56,180 nucleotides of DNA from an uncultured Clostridia bacterium (GCA_944375715.1 CALWAP010000010.1:1-56180), one strand, 5' to 3'; counted from the first letter of the stretch, positions 43,430 through 51,980 are shown. Translations and numbers: made by a program. The notes: a model not told the origin generated them from the sequence alone.

Positions 43430-44488
43430 ATGAAAAACAAACAAACCCTTCTGATCGCGGCGACGGGGCTTGTGGTCGGCGCTTTGGCGGTCCTGCTGAC
43501 CCTCAACGGCAACCCGGCCAACATGGGCTTCTGCATCGCCTGCTTTTTAAGGGATACGGCCGGCGCTTTGGGCCTGCATAAGGCCGCCGTTGTACAATAT
43601 GCCCGTCCCGAGATAATCGGCCTGGTGCTGGGCGCTTTCATAATGTCGGTAGCCGGAAAGGAATTTGCGGCCAAGGGCGGTTCCTCGCCCATGACCCGCT
43701 TTGTTTTAGGCTTTTTTGTAATGGTCGGCGCTTTGATGTTCTTAGGCTGCCCCCTGCGCATGGTGCTCAGGATAGCGGGCGGCGACTTAAACGCTGTTGT
43801 AGGTCTTATCGGCTTTGTATGCGGCATATTGGGCGGCATATTCTTCCTTAAAAACGGCTTTACCCTCAAAAGGACATATACTTTAAGCCGGCTTGAGGGC
43901 ACCTGGATGCCGATACTGTCCCTGGGCGTCCTGGCCCTGCTTCTGCTCGCCCCCTCCCTTCTGGCTTTCAGCGAAAGCGGCCCGGGCTCGATGCACGCCC
44001 CTGTCATGATGGCCCAGGCCGCCGGGCTTATAGTCGGCGCCCTGGCCTATAAGACAAGGCTCTGCATGGTGGGCGGCATACGCGACGCCGTACTTTTCGG
44101 CGACTTCTATCTGCTTTACGGTTTTGTGGCCATAATCATCGCCGCTTTAATAGGCAACCTGGCCATCGGCTCCTTTAACCTGGGCTTTGACGGCCAGCCC
44201 GTGGCCTTCAACGACGGTCTTTGGAACTTTTTGGGCATGGCCCTTACGGGCCTGGGTTCGGCCCTTCTGGGCGGCTGCCCGCTGCGCCAGCTCATTCTGG
44301 CCGGCTCGGGCAACTCCGACTCGGCCGTCACCGTCATGGGCATGATAGTCGGCTCGGCCTTCTGCCACAACTTTGGCCTTGCCTCCTCGGCCGACGGTCC
44401 CACTTCTGCCGGAAAGATAGCCGTCATCATAGGTTTTGCCGTAGTTATAGTAATAGGACTTGCCAACATGCGAAAGGAGAAGGTATAA
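43430..44488 (+). CDS. yedE: YedE-family selenium-metabolism membrane transporter
   Basis: 352 residues with about ten membrane helices, YedE/YeeE family; the subgroup next to selD and yedF is assigned to selenium handling and is a proposed selenium transporter. Cysteine motifs MGFCIACFLRDTAG (about residue 27), FLGCPLRMVLRIAGGD (about 104), KTRLCMVGGIRDAVLFG (about 208) and LLGGCPLRQLILAGSGNSD (about 282) line the predicted pore and show an internal duplication. ATG 43430 follows AAGGAGAGTATCTCAA. The stop overlaps the yedF start by one base. Confidence 0.9.
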   Translation: MKNKQTLLIAATGLVVGALAVLLTLNGNPANMGFCIACFLRDTAGALGLHKAAVVQYARPEIIGLVLGAFIMSVAGKEFAAKGGSSPMTRFVLGFFVMVGALMFLGCPLRMVLRIAGGDLNAVVGLIGFVCGILGGIFFLKNGFTLKRTYTLSRLEGTWMPILSLGVLALLLLAPSLLAFSESGPGSMHAPVMMAQAAGLIVGALAYKTRLCMVGGIRDAVLFGDFYLLYGFVAIIIAALIGNLAIGSFNLGFDGQPVAFNDGLWNFLGMALTGLGSALLGGCPLRQLILAGSGNSDSAVTVMGMIVGSAFCHNFGLASSADGPTSAGKIAVIIGFAVVIVIGLANMRKEKV

Positions 44489-44691
44489 TGAATACGCTGG
44501 ACGCCAGGGGATATTCCTGCCCCGAACCGGTCATCATGACAAAAAAGGCTCTGGAAAAGGGCCTGCCGCTGACCGTCATGGTCGACGGCGTCACCCCTTT
44601 GAACAACATAACCCGTTTCGCGCAGAATAAGGGTTACAAGGTCGAAAGCCGCGCCGTAGGCGAGGATTACGAATTGACCATCAGCAAATAA
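44488..44691 (+). CDS. yedF: TusA-like selenium-metabolism protein YedF (single domain)
   Basis: 67 residues. The TusA fold signature is LDARGYSCPEPVIMTKKAL with Cys11 in the CPxP motif that carries a persulfide or perselenide, followed by NNITRFAQNKGYKVESRAV. Relatives annotated as selenium-metabolism YedF usually have an additional C-terminal DsrE-like domain of about 120 residues; it is absent here. GAAAGGAGAAGG precedes the ATG. Likely carries selenium imported by YedE toward SelD. Confidence 0.88.
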   Translation: MNTLDARGYSCPEPVIMTKKALEKGLPLTVMVDGVTPLNNITRFAQNKGYKVESRAVGEDYELTISK

Positions 44692-44717
44692 CCATCGGCA
44701 GGCAAAGGAGGCCGCTT

Positions 44718-44957
44718 ATGTATATCGCCACCTTCCACACCCATTTCGGCGCCATGTCCTTCAAAAGGCAGCTTGAAAAGCTGGGGGACAGGCAGGCCCA
44801 AATGATGCCTGTGCCCCGGGCGCTTAGCGCGTCCTGCGGCGTATGCGTCCGCTTTTCCCTGCCCTTTGACCAAAACCTCATGGCAAGCGAGGACCTTGAA
44901 AGTGTTTTCCTTGAAAAGGAAGGCGGAGGGTACGGCCTTCTGTTTGAAAATGAATAG
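44718..44957 (+). CDS. DUF3343 putative selenium/sulfur carrier protein
   Basis: 79 residues of the DUF3343 family, often found with selD/yedF. The conserved SASCGVCVRFSLPF (residues about 36-49) holds a paired cysteine motif suited to carrying Se or S, preceded by a helix (HFGAMSFKRQLEKLG). GGCAAAGGAGGCCGCTT precedes the ATG, 26 bases after yedF. Last gene of the operon. Confidence 0.85.
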   Translation: MYIATFHTHFGAMSFKRQLEKLGDRQAQMMPVPRALSASCGVCVRFSLPFDQNLMASEDLESVFLEKEGGGYGLLFENE

Positions 44958-44958
44958 C

Positions 44959-44985
44959 AAAAAGCCCCCTTTCGGGGGCTTTTTT
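44959..44985. terminator. bidirectional terminator after the selenium operon
   Basis: AAAAAGCCCCC and GGGGGCTTTTT stem with a short TTTC loop, between two converging genes. Confidence 0.88.
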
Positions 44986-44990
44986 ATTGC

Positions 44991-45725
44991 CTAAAAATCC
45001 ATATCAGGGATACCTTTTCCCATATATCTGTCGGACATTTCATCATAAAGGAGCGCCTCGGCGCACAGCAGATAGGGCATGCTGTAAACCTCGCTTATGC
45101 CGCTTGTCAGGGACGACAAAAGGTACCAGCCGATAAAGGACAGCTGCAGGATAAACAGGGTCATCTTGCCCCCCTGCATTATTTTCATGCTTGTCTTTAT
45201 GGCTTCCATGGGCGACATCTGGGGGTTATCCATCATGACCCTCATATACTGCGATGTGCCGAAATACAGGATTATACCCGGAACGATAAAGAACAAAGCG
45301 CCCACCATAACCACTATGTCGCGTATCAGCTCGGCAATGATTATCTTTACAGGAGAAGCAAACCCCGCAAAAAAATCCCTAATATCGGCCTTCTCACCCC
45401 TGGACGCCTTAAGGCAGCAGAACTGTATGCCGTAATCAAAGAAACAAAGGGCTATTTCCATCAGTATCGAAGCCATGGCCATATAAAGGACCTGTGGCAC
45501 CGTCAAAGCCCTCCAGAACTTACCCACCGCATCGGCGTACATCTGGGCCACGGCGGAATAATCCATGCCGTAGCCTATGTTTATCGTGGGGAAATGGACA
45601 TTGGAATAAAAGGCCCCCGACAAAAGGTAGGGCGCAGCCTTATAAAGGGCCGCTATAACGAATATCATGGGCGAGGCCGCCATCATAAGCCTCCTGGCCC
45701 TGGCCTTCATAAATGATATGGACAA
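44991..45725 (-). CDS. DUF975 family membrane protein
   Basis: 244 residues with about five hydrophobic segments. The DUF975 pattern is visible at GIILYFGTSQYMRVMMDNPQ and AIKTSMKIMQGGKMTLFILQ followed by LSFIGWYLLSSLTSG (about 165-215). Uncharacterised membrane family of Clostridia and Bacilli. I take the TTG at 45725 as start because AAGGGAAGTG lies about 8 bases upstream; the ATG at 45710 has no good site. Monocistronic with its own promoter and terminator. Confidence 0.8.
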   Translation of the reverse strand: MSISFMKARARRLMMAASPMIFVIAALYKAAPYLLSGAFYSNVHFPTINIGYGMDYSAVAQMYADAVGKFWRALTVPQVLYMAMASILMEIALCFFDYGIQFCCLKASRGEKADIRDFFAGFASPVKIIIAELIRDIVVMVGALFFIVPGIILYFGTSQYMRVMMDNPQMSPMEAIKTSMKIMQGGKMTLFILQLSFIGWYLLSSLTSGISEVYSMPYLLCAEALLYDEMSDRYMGKGIPDMDF

Positions 45726-45760
45726 AAGAACACTTCCCTTCCGTTAAGGATATCGGTAAA

Positions 45761-45789
45761 AGTATACCCATATTCCTTTCTCCCGTCAA
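45761..45789 (-). promoter_or_regulatory. promoter of the DUF975 gene
   Basis: TTGACG and TATACT with a 17-base spacer on the minus strand, 36 bases above the start. Confidence 0.7.
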
Positions 45790-45930
45790 CCATGCCTTTA
45801 CATCTTTGCCCCTCTTCATCCTTTATCCGCCTTTCCCGGCACAGCTTTTCTCGGCCCATTTTTTTATATGCAGAAAACGGGAATTACCCTTGCCCGCAAA
45901 ACCGAAAGCGCGCAGAGCCGGCTTTCAGGC

Positions 45931-45960
45931 AAAAAAAGCGCCCCCGAGGGGGCGCTTTTT
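45931..45960 (-). terminator. terminator of the oxaloacetate decarboxylase operon
   Basis: AAAAAGCGCCCC and GGGGCGCTTTTT arms around CGAG, followed by a T-run on the minus strand (and a T-run on the plus). Confidence 0.85.
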
Positions 45961-45974
45961 GCAAATATCCGGTT

Positions 45975-47159
45975 TTAGCCGAAAACGGTCAGCAGGAATC
46001 CTGCGGCAACAGCCGAACCGATGACGCCGGCCACATTGGGGCCCATGGCGTGCATCAGCAGGAAGTTTGAGGGGTTAGCCTTCTGGCCTTCCACCTGGGA
46101 TACCCTGGCGGCCATGGGTACGGCCGAAACGCCGGCCGAGCCGATAAGCGGGTTGACCTTGCCGCCCGTCAGCTTATACATAACCTTGCCCAGCAGCAGG
46201 CCGCCTATGGTCGAGAAGCTGAAGGCAAAAAGGCCCAGGATGACTATTTTTATGGTCGAAGGCGTAAGGAACCTGTCGGCCACGGTGGTAGCGCCCACCG
46301 AAAGGCTCAAGAAAATCGTGACGATATTCATAAGGGCGTTCTGGGCCGTATCGCACAGGCGGTCGACAATGCCGCATTCCTTAAACAGGTTGCCCAGCAT
46401 AAGGCAGCCGATAAGGGGGGCCGTGTCGGGCAGCAGCAGTACGACAAAGATGGTGACAATGATAGGGAACAGGACCTTTTCCTTCTTGGAAACGGTCCTC
46501 AGCTGGTCCATCTTGCATTCCCTTTCCTTCTTGGTGGTGCAAAGCCTCATAAGGGGGGGCTGGATGAGGGGGATAAGGGCCATATAGGAATATGCCGCGA
46601 TGGCTATGGCTCCCAGAAGCTCGGGCGCCAGGCGGCTGGTAAGCAGAATGGCCGTGGGGCCGTCAGCGCCGCCTATAATGCCTATAGAGGCCGCCTGGGG
46701 CCCCGTGAATCCCAAAACTATCGCAAGTATGAAGGCACAATATATGCCCAGCTGGGCCGCTGCGCCCAAAAGCAGGCTTTTGGGGTTGGCGATAAGGGGG
46801 CCGAAGTCGGTCATGGCGCCCACTCCCAGGAATATAAGGGAAGGATATACGCCTGCCTTAACGCCGATATAGAGGATGTCCAAAAGGCCTCCCTCGGCAA
46901 AGACGTCGGCATATGTCTTGGTGTGGTTCATAACGCCGTCCCAAAGCTCGGGATGGTAAACATTGGAACCCGGCAGGTTGGTAAGCAGCATTCCGAAAGC
47001 TATGCCGACCAGCAGCAGCGGCTCAAACTTCTTGACAAGCCCCAGGTACAAAAGGGCGCAGGCAGCGATTATCATGATAAGCTGCCTTGGGTCGTCAAAC
47101 ATCATGGCAAAGCCGGAGCTTTCCCATATGCTTGTCATTGTTTCAGCTATGACATTCAT
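45975..47159 (-). CDS. oadB: sodium-pumping decarboxylase beta subunit
   Basis: 394 residues, about eleven membrane helices; the carboxyl-biotin decarboxylase subunit that couples decarboxylation to Na+ export. Signature segments LGVGAMTDFGPLIANPKSLL (near residue 117), GIIGGADGPTAILLTSRLAP (about 160-180) and GSAGVSAVPMAARVSQ, QKANPSNFLLMHAMGPNVAG toward the C-terminus hold the conserved Na+-binding residues. Starts at ATG 47159 after GAGGAGGCGCGC. Last gene of the operon, complete. Confidence 0.93.
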   Translation of the reverse strand: MNVIAETMTSIWESSGFAMMFDDPRQLIMIIAACALLYLGLVKKFEPLLLVGIAFGMLLTNLPGSNVYHPELWDGVMNHTKTYADVFAEGGLLDILYIGVKAGVYPSLIFLGVGAMTDFGPLIANPKSLLLGAAAQLGIYCAFILAIVLGFTGPQAASIGIIGGADGPTAILLTSRLAPELLGAIAIAAYSYMALIPLIQPPLMRLCTTKKERECKMDQLRTVSKKEKVLFPIIVTIFVVLLLPDTAPLIGCLMLGNLFKECGIVDRLCDTAQNALMNIVTIFLSLSVGATTVADRFLTPSTIKIVILGLFAFSFSTIGGLLLGKVMYKLTGGKVNPLIGSAGVSAVPMAARVSQVEGQKANPSNFLLMHAMGPNVAGVIGSAVAAGFLLTVFG

Positions 47160-47180
47160 TGCGGGTAGCGCGCCTCCTCT

Positions 47181-47690
47181 TTACTGCAGCACAAAGAGGG
47201 GTGCGCCCGTGTCCACATTGGCGCCCTTTGATGTGACTACCTGGGCTATAACGCCGTCCCTGGGCGCTACTATCTCGTTTTCCATCTTCATGGCCTCAAG
47301 AATGCAAAGGATCTGGCCGCTTTTTACGTTCTGGCCCTGGCTGACGTTGACGCTCAGTATGACGCCGGGCATCGGTGCGGCAATCGACTCGCCTGCTGCC
47401 AGCGGGGCTGCGGCAGGGGCCTGGGCCGCGGGAGCCTGCTGGGCAGGGGCCTGGGCCGCGGGAGCCTGCTGGACAGGGGCCTGGGCCGCGGGAGCCTGCT
47501 GGACAGGGGCCTGGGCCGCGGGAGCCTGCTGGGCAGGGGCCTGGGCCGCGGGAGCCTGCTGGGCAGGGGCCTGGGCCGCGGGAGCCTGCTGGGCAGGGGC
47601 CTGGGCCTGGTATTCATCCATAAGCATAGCTGTGCCCTTTTCGACCTCGACCTCGTATGTCGTGCCGTTCAAAGTAACTTTATACCTCAT
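47181..47690 (-). CDS. biotin carboxyl carrier protein of the decarboxylase
   Basis: 169 residues. A short N-terminal domain (RYKVTLNGTTYEVEVEKGTA), an Ala/Pro/Gln linker of six exact 10-residue repeats (AQQAPAAQAP type, about 25-95) and a C-terminal biotinyl domain with biotinylation motif EAMKMENEIVAP and CILEAMKM context (lysine near residue 137). The long flexible linker lets biotin swing between the alpha carboxyltransferase and the membrane beta subunit. ATG 47690 after AGAGGTGTTATCAA. Confidence 0.9.
   Translation of the reverse strand: MRYKVTLNGTTYEVEVEKGTAMLMDEYQAQAPAQQAPAAQAPAQQAPAAQAPAQQAPAAQAPVQQAPAAQAPVQQAPAAQAPAQQAPAAQAPAAAPLAAGESIAAPMPGVILSVNVSQGQNVKSGQILCILEAMKMENEIVAPRDGVIAQVVTSKGANVDTGAPLFVLQ
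47431..47610. repeat. six exact-length 30-bp tandem repeats coding the carrier linker
   Basis: Units begin at 47431, 47461, 47491, 47521, 47551 and 47581; two carry a GG-to-GA change that swaps Ala for Val. The number is likely to vary by slippage. A single related unit lies in the gamma-subunit gene near 47852-47900. Confidence 0.9.
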
Positions 47691-47703
47691 TTGATAACAC
47701 CTC

Positions 47704-48042
47704 TTAAATCTTTTTAATGCTTATAAAGCGAAGCTCATTCAGCGGCACGCCCATCTCGTCGGCCACTATAGCCATTATCAGGGCCGCGGTTCTGGGCTCT
47801 ACTGCGCGGAGGTTCAAAGTGCCGCAGGTGCCGGGAGCCGGCTTTGAAACGGCAGGGGCCTGGGCTGCGGGAGCCTGCTGGACAGGGGCCTGGGCCTGCA
47901 CAGGCGCCTTCTTTGCGGCGGCTTTGTTTTTGGCGCTCTTGCCCATGGCGATTATTATCACCATCAGCAATATAAGCATAAGGAAAACCACCGCCATGCC
48001 CAATACGGAATATCCGAATGTTTCAGGGATGGAAATGTTCAT
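47704..48042 (-). CDS. oadG: sodium-pumping decarboxylase gamma subunit
   Basis: 112 residues: one N-terminal membrane helix (GYSVLGMAVVFLMLILLMVI, about residues 10-32), a basic/Ala/Pro-rich linker containing one unit of the carrier repeat (QAPVQQAPAAQAP), and a small C-terminal domain (RAVEPRTAALIMAIVADEMG). Assembles alpha and beta at the membrane. ATG 48042 after GTAGGAGGAATAGTCC. Confidence 0.82.
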   Translation of the reverse strand: MNISIPETFGYSVLGMAVVFLMLILLMVIIIAMGKSAKNKAAAKKAPVQAQAPVQQAPAAQAPAVSKPAPGTCGTLNLRAVEPRTAALIMAIVADEMGVPLNELRFISIKKI

Positions 48043-48054
48043 GGACTATTCCTC

Positions 48055-49431
48055 CTACATCCTTTCTATCGAATAACGGACAGTTTTCTTTTCCTTTTCT
48101 TCCCTGTTCTTAAAGAACTTTTCGGCTATCTGGGGAAAGGCCACATAGGAAAGCACGTCCTCTTCACTCCTGGCCAGCTCCCCGATCTCGGCCCTGGCCT
48201 TTTCCAGGCCCGGCTCCAACAGGTCGGCAAAGCGGCACTCTACAGGCTTCTCGTCGCCCAGGACTTTCCTGCGCAGCTCTTCGTTTACCTGGCCGGGGGC
48301 TTTTCCGTACTCGCCCCTGAGGTACGCCTTTATTTCCTTGGAAACGTTCTTGTACCTCTCTCCCAAAAGCACATTGGTGGTGGCCTGGACGCCGACCATC
48401 TGGGAAGAAGGTGTTACCAGCGGGGGATAGCCGAGGTCGGCCCTGACCCGGGGCACCTCCATAAGGACCTCGGGCAGCCTGTCCAGGGCCTTCTGGGCCT
48501 TGAGCTGCGCTACCAGGTTAGAGAGCATGCCGCCGGGCACCTGATAAACAAGGGCGTCGGTCTCGGTGTTCATGACTATGGGGTTGAGAAGGCCGCTTTC
48601 CAGATCCTTGGCCTGTATGGGCTTGAAGTAATCGTTTATTTCCTTGAGCTTCTTCTCGTCCAGCCCGGTGTCATATCCCATTTCCTTGAGGGTATAGTGC
48701 ATAGACTCCGTGGGAGGCTGGGAGGTACCGCCGCTGAAGCAGGAAATGGCGCAGTCAATGGTATCGGCCCCGGCCTCGACGGCCTTGAGCAGCGTCATGG
48801 CGCCGACGCCGGTCGTCGAATGGGTATGGACTACAACGGGCAGCGAAACGGCCTCCTTGATGGCCTTTGTCAGCTCATAGGCGTTTTTCGGCGTCATTAT
48901 GCCGGCCATGTCCTTTATGCAGATGGAGTGAACGCCCATTTTTTCAAGGTCGCGGCTCAGCTGGACGAACATGTCTATGTTATGTATGGGGCTGGTGGTA
49001 TAGCACAGTGTGCCCTGGACATGGGCGCCGGCCTTTATGGCCTCGTCGACGGCTACCTCGATATTCCTCAGGTCGTTGAGAGCGTCGAATATGCGGATAA
49101 TGTCGATGCCGTTTTCAACGCTCTTCCTGACAAACGCCCTTACCACATCGTCGGGATAATGCTTGTATCCCAGAAGGTTCTGTCCCCTTAAGAGCATCTG
49201 GAGCTTTGTGTTCTTGAAGTGCTTCCTGAAGATCCTGAGCCTCTCCCAGGGATCCTCGTCCAGATACCTTAAGCAGGAATCGAATGTGGCCCCGCCCCAG
49301 CACTCGATGGAATAATACCCTGCCTTGTCCATCACATCGAGTATCGGCTCGATATCGCTCATAGGCATACGGGTTGCGATGAGCGACTGATTGCCGTCTC
49401 TGAGGACGGTTTCGGTAAAGTTGATTTTCAT
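48055..49431 (-). CDS. oadA: oxaloacetate decarboxylase alpha subunit (carboxyltransferase)
   Basis: 458 residues. HMG-CoA-lyase-like barrel: TVLRDGNQSLIATRMPMSDI (metal/substrate, about residue 7), CYTTSPIHNIDM, SICIKDMAGIMTPKNAYE (active-site lysine near residue 176), and VVHTHSTTGVGAMTLLKAVE (metal His-x-His near residue 205). The conserved carboxylase C-terminal domain follows, but there is no biotinyl domain; that function is supplied by the separate carrier gene. Starts at ATG 49431 after AGAAGGAGAGAACTC, promoter-proximal. It removes CO2 from oxaloacetate, driving the Na+ pump. Confidence 0.92.
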   Translation of the reverse strand: MKINFTETVLRDGNQSLIATRMPMSDIEPILDVMDKAGYYSIECWGGATFDSCLRYLDEDPWERLRIFRKHFKNTKLQMLLRGQNLLGYKHYPDDVVRAFVRKSVENGIDIIRIFDALNDLRNIEVAVDEAIKAGAHVQGTLCYTTSPIHNIDMFVQLSRDLEKMGVHSICIKDMAGIMTPKNAYELTKAIKEAVSLPVVVHTHSTTGVGAMTLLKAVEAGADTIDCAISCFSGGTSQPPTESMHYTLKEMGYDTGLDEKKLKEINDYFKPIQAKDLESGLLNPIVMNTETDALVYQVPGGMLSNLVAQLKAQKALDRLPEVLMEVPRVRADLGYPPLVTPSSQMVGVQATTNVLLGERYKNVSKEIKAYLRGEYGKAPGQVNEELRRKVLGDEKPVECRFADLLEPGLEKARAEIGELARSEEDVLSYVAFPQIAEKFFKNREEKEKKTVRYSIERM

Positions 49432-49613
49432 GAGTTCTCTCCTTCTCGCGAAAAATTGATTTGATTTATATTTCAACAAATTAAATCACAAAACAACGGC
49501 TTTTTCTTTATACTTTATGCCAAAAGCGTAACTTTCACCCGCTTTTAGTCATGATAACACACTTTATTAAAAATCGGAAGAGATTTTTTTGTATTTTACT
49601 CTTTTTATATAGT

Positions 49614-49642
49614 TTTACATTTTGCTTTCGGTATGGTATAAT
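49614..49642 (+). promoter_or_regulatory. promoter of the DUF1934-argS operon
   Basis: TTTACA and a consensus TATAAT 17 bases apart. An 8-bp hairpin AGAGCCCC/GGGGCTCT (49647-49665) begins at or near the predicted transcript start. Confidence 0.82.
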
Positions 49643-49646
49643 TTTT

Positions 49647-49665
49647 AGAGCCCCGCCGGGGCTCT
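49647..49665 (+). promoter_or_regulatory. 5'-end hairpin of the DUF1934-argS transcript
   Basis: AGAGCCCC (49647-49654) and GGGGCTCT (49658-49665) form an 8-bp stem with a GCC loop; no U-run follows, so it is not a terminator but could protect the mRNA 5' end. Confidence 0.6.
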
Positions 49666-49703
49666 AAAGCTATCCAAGCGTGATTTCGGAGGGTGCGGCA
49701 ACG

Positions 49704-50135
49704 ATGAAAAAGGATGTTATAATCTCCATAAAGGGACTTCAGCAGATGGACGACCCCGAAACCGACGAGGTAACCCTGACCACCGAGGGGCGCTTTTACC
49801 GCCGCTCGGGCAGCTATTACCTGACATATGAGGAAAGCGAGGTCACGGGATTCGAGCACACCCGCACCATGGTCAAGATAAGCCGTGACGGCGTCTCGGT
49901 CACCCGGGCCGGTAAATATCCTTCCATGATAATGTTCGAGCCCCAGAAGCGCCACATGTGTATGTACTCGACGGCCTACGGCGACATTATGGTGGGCGTT
50001 TCCACCCGCTGCATCGAAAATGGCCTGACCGACGACGGCGGACGCCTTTCGGTAAGCTATGACATCGAGGTGCAGCATGCCTATCTCAGCACCAACAGCC
50101 TGACCATAGACGTAAGGCCCGCCCCCGTCCAATAG
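49704..50135 (+). CDS. DUF1934 (YwiB-like) family protein
   Basis: 143 residues, beta-barrel type, upstream of argS as in many Firmicutes. Typical segments: VIISIKGLQQMDDPETDEVT, GRFYRRSGSYYLTYEESEVT, TRTMVKISRDGVSVTRAG. The protein is small and cytosolic without identified activity. I start at ATG 49704, ten bases after GGAGGG; an earlier GTG 24 bases upstream would have no ribosome site. Ten-residue gap to argS. Confidence 0.85.
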   Translation: MKKDVIISIKGLQQMDDPETDEVTLTTEGRFYRRSGSYYLTYEESEVTGFEHTRTMVKISRDGVSVTRAGKYPSMIMFEPQKRHMCMYSTAYGDIMVGVSTRCIENGLTDDGGRLSVSYDIEVQHAYLSTNSLTIDVRPAPVQ

Positions 50136-50154
50136 ATTAAGGAGAGTGTCTTTC

Positions 50155-51900
50155 ATGAATCATATCGAACAAGCCATGCGCGAAGCGTCCGAATTGATAT
50201 ACAAAGGCTACCAGAAGGCCGCGCAGAAGGGGCTTTTGCCCCTTTGCGAACTTCCCATGCCCGTCATAGAAGCCCCCAAGGATCCCAAAAACGGCGACTA
50301 CGCTTCCTCTTTTGCCATGCGCAGCGCCAAATCCCTCAAGACGGCCCCCGCCAAAGCGGCCGAGGCCATATGCCAAAACATGGAGCTTGCGGGCAGCCTT
50401 TTCTCCTCGGCCGAATGGGCGGGCCCCGGCTTTATAAACCTGCGCCTTTCACCCCGTTTTTACTGCGAATCCCTTAAAACCATAAGGGAAATGGGCGACG
50501 ATTTCGGCAAAACCAAAAGCCCCGACCCCAAAAAGATAATGGTCGAGTTTGTTTCGGCCAACCCGACAGGCCCCATGCACATGGGCAACGCCCGCGGCGG
50601 CGTTCTGGGCGACACCTTGGCCGAGGTCCTTTCCAGGGCCGGGCACGAGGTCTGCCGCGAGTTTTATGTCAACGACGCCGGAAACCAGATAGACAAGTTT
50701 GCCCACTCGCTGGAAGCCCGGTATATGCAGATAGTCCTGGGAAATGAGGAGGCCTTCCCCTTCCCCGAGGACGGCTATCACGGCGACGACATAAAAGAGC
50801 TGGCCCAGATGTATATAGACGAGCACGGCCGGGGCCTCAAGGACCTCCCTTCGGAAGAAAGGTGCCGGGCCCTTGCCGAATACGGCTTAAACTACAATAT
50901 CCCCAAAATGCAGCGCGAGCTGGAGCGCTACCGCATACATTACGATAATTGGTTCTTTGAAAGCCAGCTTCACAAGGGCTATATTGCCGAGACCGTCGAC
51001 CTTCTGACCCAAAGGGGCTACACCTATGAAAAGGACGGGGCTTTATGGCTCAAGACCTCAGAGATCCTGGCCGCCGTTTTGGAAAAGGAGGGCAAGACGC
51101 CCGAGCAGATAGAAAAGCTGGAGCTTAAAGATGACGTCCTGCGCCGCCAAAACGGATTTTACACCTATTTTGCAGCCGACATCGCCTATCACCGCAATAA
51201 GCTCAGCGAGCGCAATTTCGACATCGCCATCAACATCTGGGGCGCCGACCATCACGGCCATGTGGCAAGGCTCAAAGGCGCTTTGGACGCCCTTGGGCTG
51301 GACGGCGAGCACAGGCTTGAGGTTGTCCTCATGCAGCTGGTGCGCCTTATGCGCGACGGCGAGGTCGTGCGCATGTCCAAGCGCACGGGCAAGGCTATCG
51401 CCTTAAACGACCTTCTGGACGAGATATCGGTCGACGCCGCCAGGTACTTTTTCAACTCCCGCGCGGCCGACACCCACCTGGCCTTTGACCTTGACCTGGC
51501 AGTCAGGCAGGACAGCGAGAACCCCGTTTACTATGTTCAGTATGTCTATGCCCGCTGCATGAGCATCCTCAAGGCTTTAAGGCAGGACGATATAAACGAC
51601 GACCCCGCCTGCCCCGACCTTACCCTTCTCCAAGACCCCTCGGAAACCGACCTTATCCGCAGGCTGGCATCCCTGCCCGAGGAAATACGCCTGGCGGCCG
51701 AGGCCCGGGACCCCTCCCGCCTCAACCGCTATGCCGAAAGCCTGGCTGCGGCCTTCCACCACTTCTACACCCTCTGCCGCATAAAGGAAGCGGCCACACC
51801 CGAGCTGAGGGACGCCAGGATCTATCTTGTCAGGTGCGTCGCCCAGGTCGTAAAGAACACCCTTTCCATCCTGGGCGTCTCGGCTCCCGAGCATATGTAA
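50155..51900 (+). CDS. argS: arginyl-tRNA synthetase
   Basis: Charges tRNA-Arg. 581 residues, class I synthetase: HIGH-like motif TGPMHMGNARGG (about residue 140-150), KMSK-like VRMSKRTGKAIALND (about 405), N-terminal tRNA-binding domain and C-terminal anticodon domain (from about residue 460). ATG 50155 follows AAGGAGAGTGTCTTTC, an alternative GTG lies three codons earlier. Full length. Confidence 0.95.
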   Translation: MNHIEQAMREASELIYKGYQKAAQKGLLPLCELPMPVIEAPKDPKNGDYASSFAMRSAKSLKTAPAKAAEAICQNMELAGSLFSSAEWAGPGFINLRLSPRFYCESLKTIREMGDDFGKTKSPDPKKIMVEFVSANPTGPMHMGNARGGVLGDTLAEVLSRAGHEVCREFYVNDAGNQIDKFAHSLEARYMQIVLGNEEAFPFPEDGYHGDDIKELAQMYIDEHGRGLKDLPSEERCRALAEYGLNYNIPKMQRELERYRIHYDNWFFESQLHKGYIAETVDLLTQRGYTYEKDGALWLKTSEILAAVLEKEGKTPEQIEKLELKDDVLRRQNGFYTYFAADIAYHRNKLSERNFDIAINIWGADHHGHVARLKGALDALGLDGEHRLEVVLMQLVRLMRDGEVVRMSKRTGKAIALNDLLDEISVDAARYFFNSRAADTHLAFDLDLAVRQDSENPVYYVQYVYARCMSILKALRQDDINDDPACPDLTLLQDPSETDLIRRLASLPEEIRLAAEARDPSRLNRYAESLAAAFHHFYTLCRIKEAATPELRDARIYLVRCVAQVVKNTLSILGVSAPEHM

Positions 51901-51904
51901 AATC

Positions 51905-51935
51905 AAAAGCGCGGCAAAAAAAGCCGCGCTTTTTT
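51905..51935. terminator. argS terminator
   Basis: AAAAGCGCGGC and GCCGCGCTTTT arms with an A-rich loop and a T-run. Confidence 0.88.
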
Positions 51936-51980
51936 GTTCCCCTTTCTCAAAGCAGAAGGTTCCCCCACATCCCGGCCGTG

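Noticed and set aside
47375-47623. A plus-strand frame coding a collagen-like GQGPGPREPA repeat, and the same DNA as a CRISPR-like array.
   Set aside because: The repeat is the in-phase linker of the biotin carrier on the other strand; units are contiguous without spacers, so it is neither CRISPR nor a collagen-like gene.
49432-49613. A sigma-70 promoter for the oadA operon in the AT-rich gap.
   Set aside because: Several weak -10-like boxes exist on the minus strand but none has a -35 at acceptable spacing; I could not choose one.
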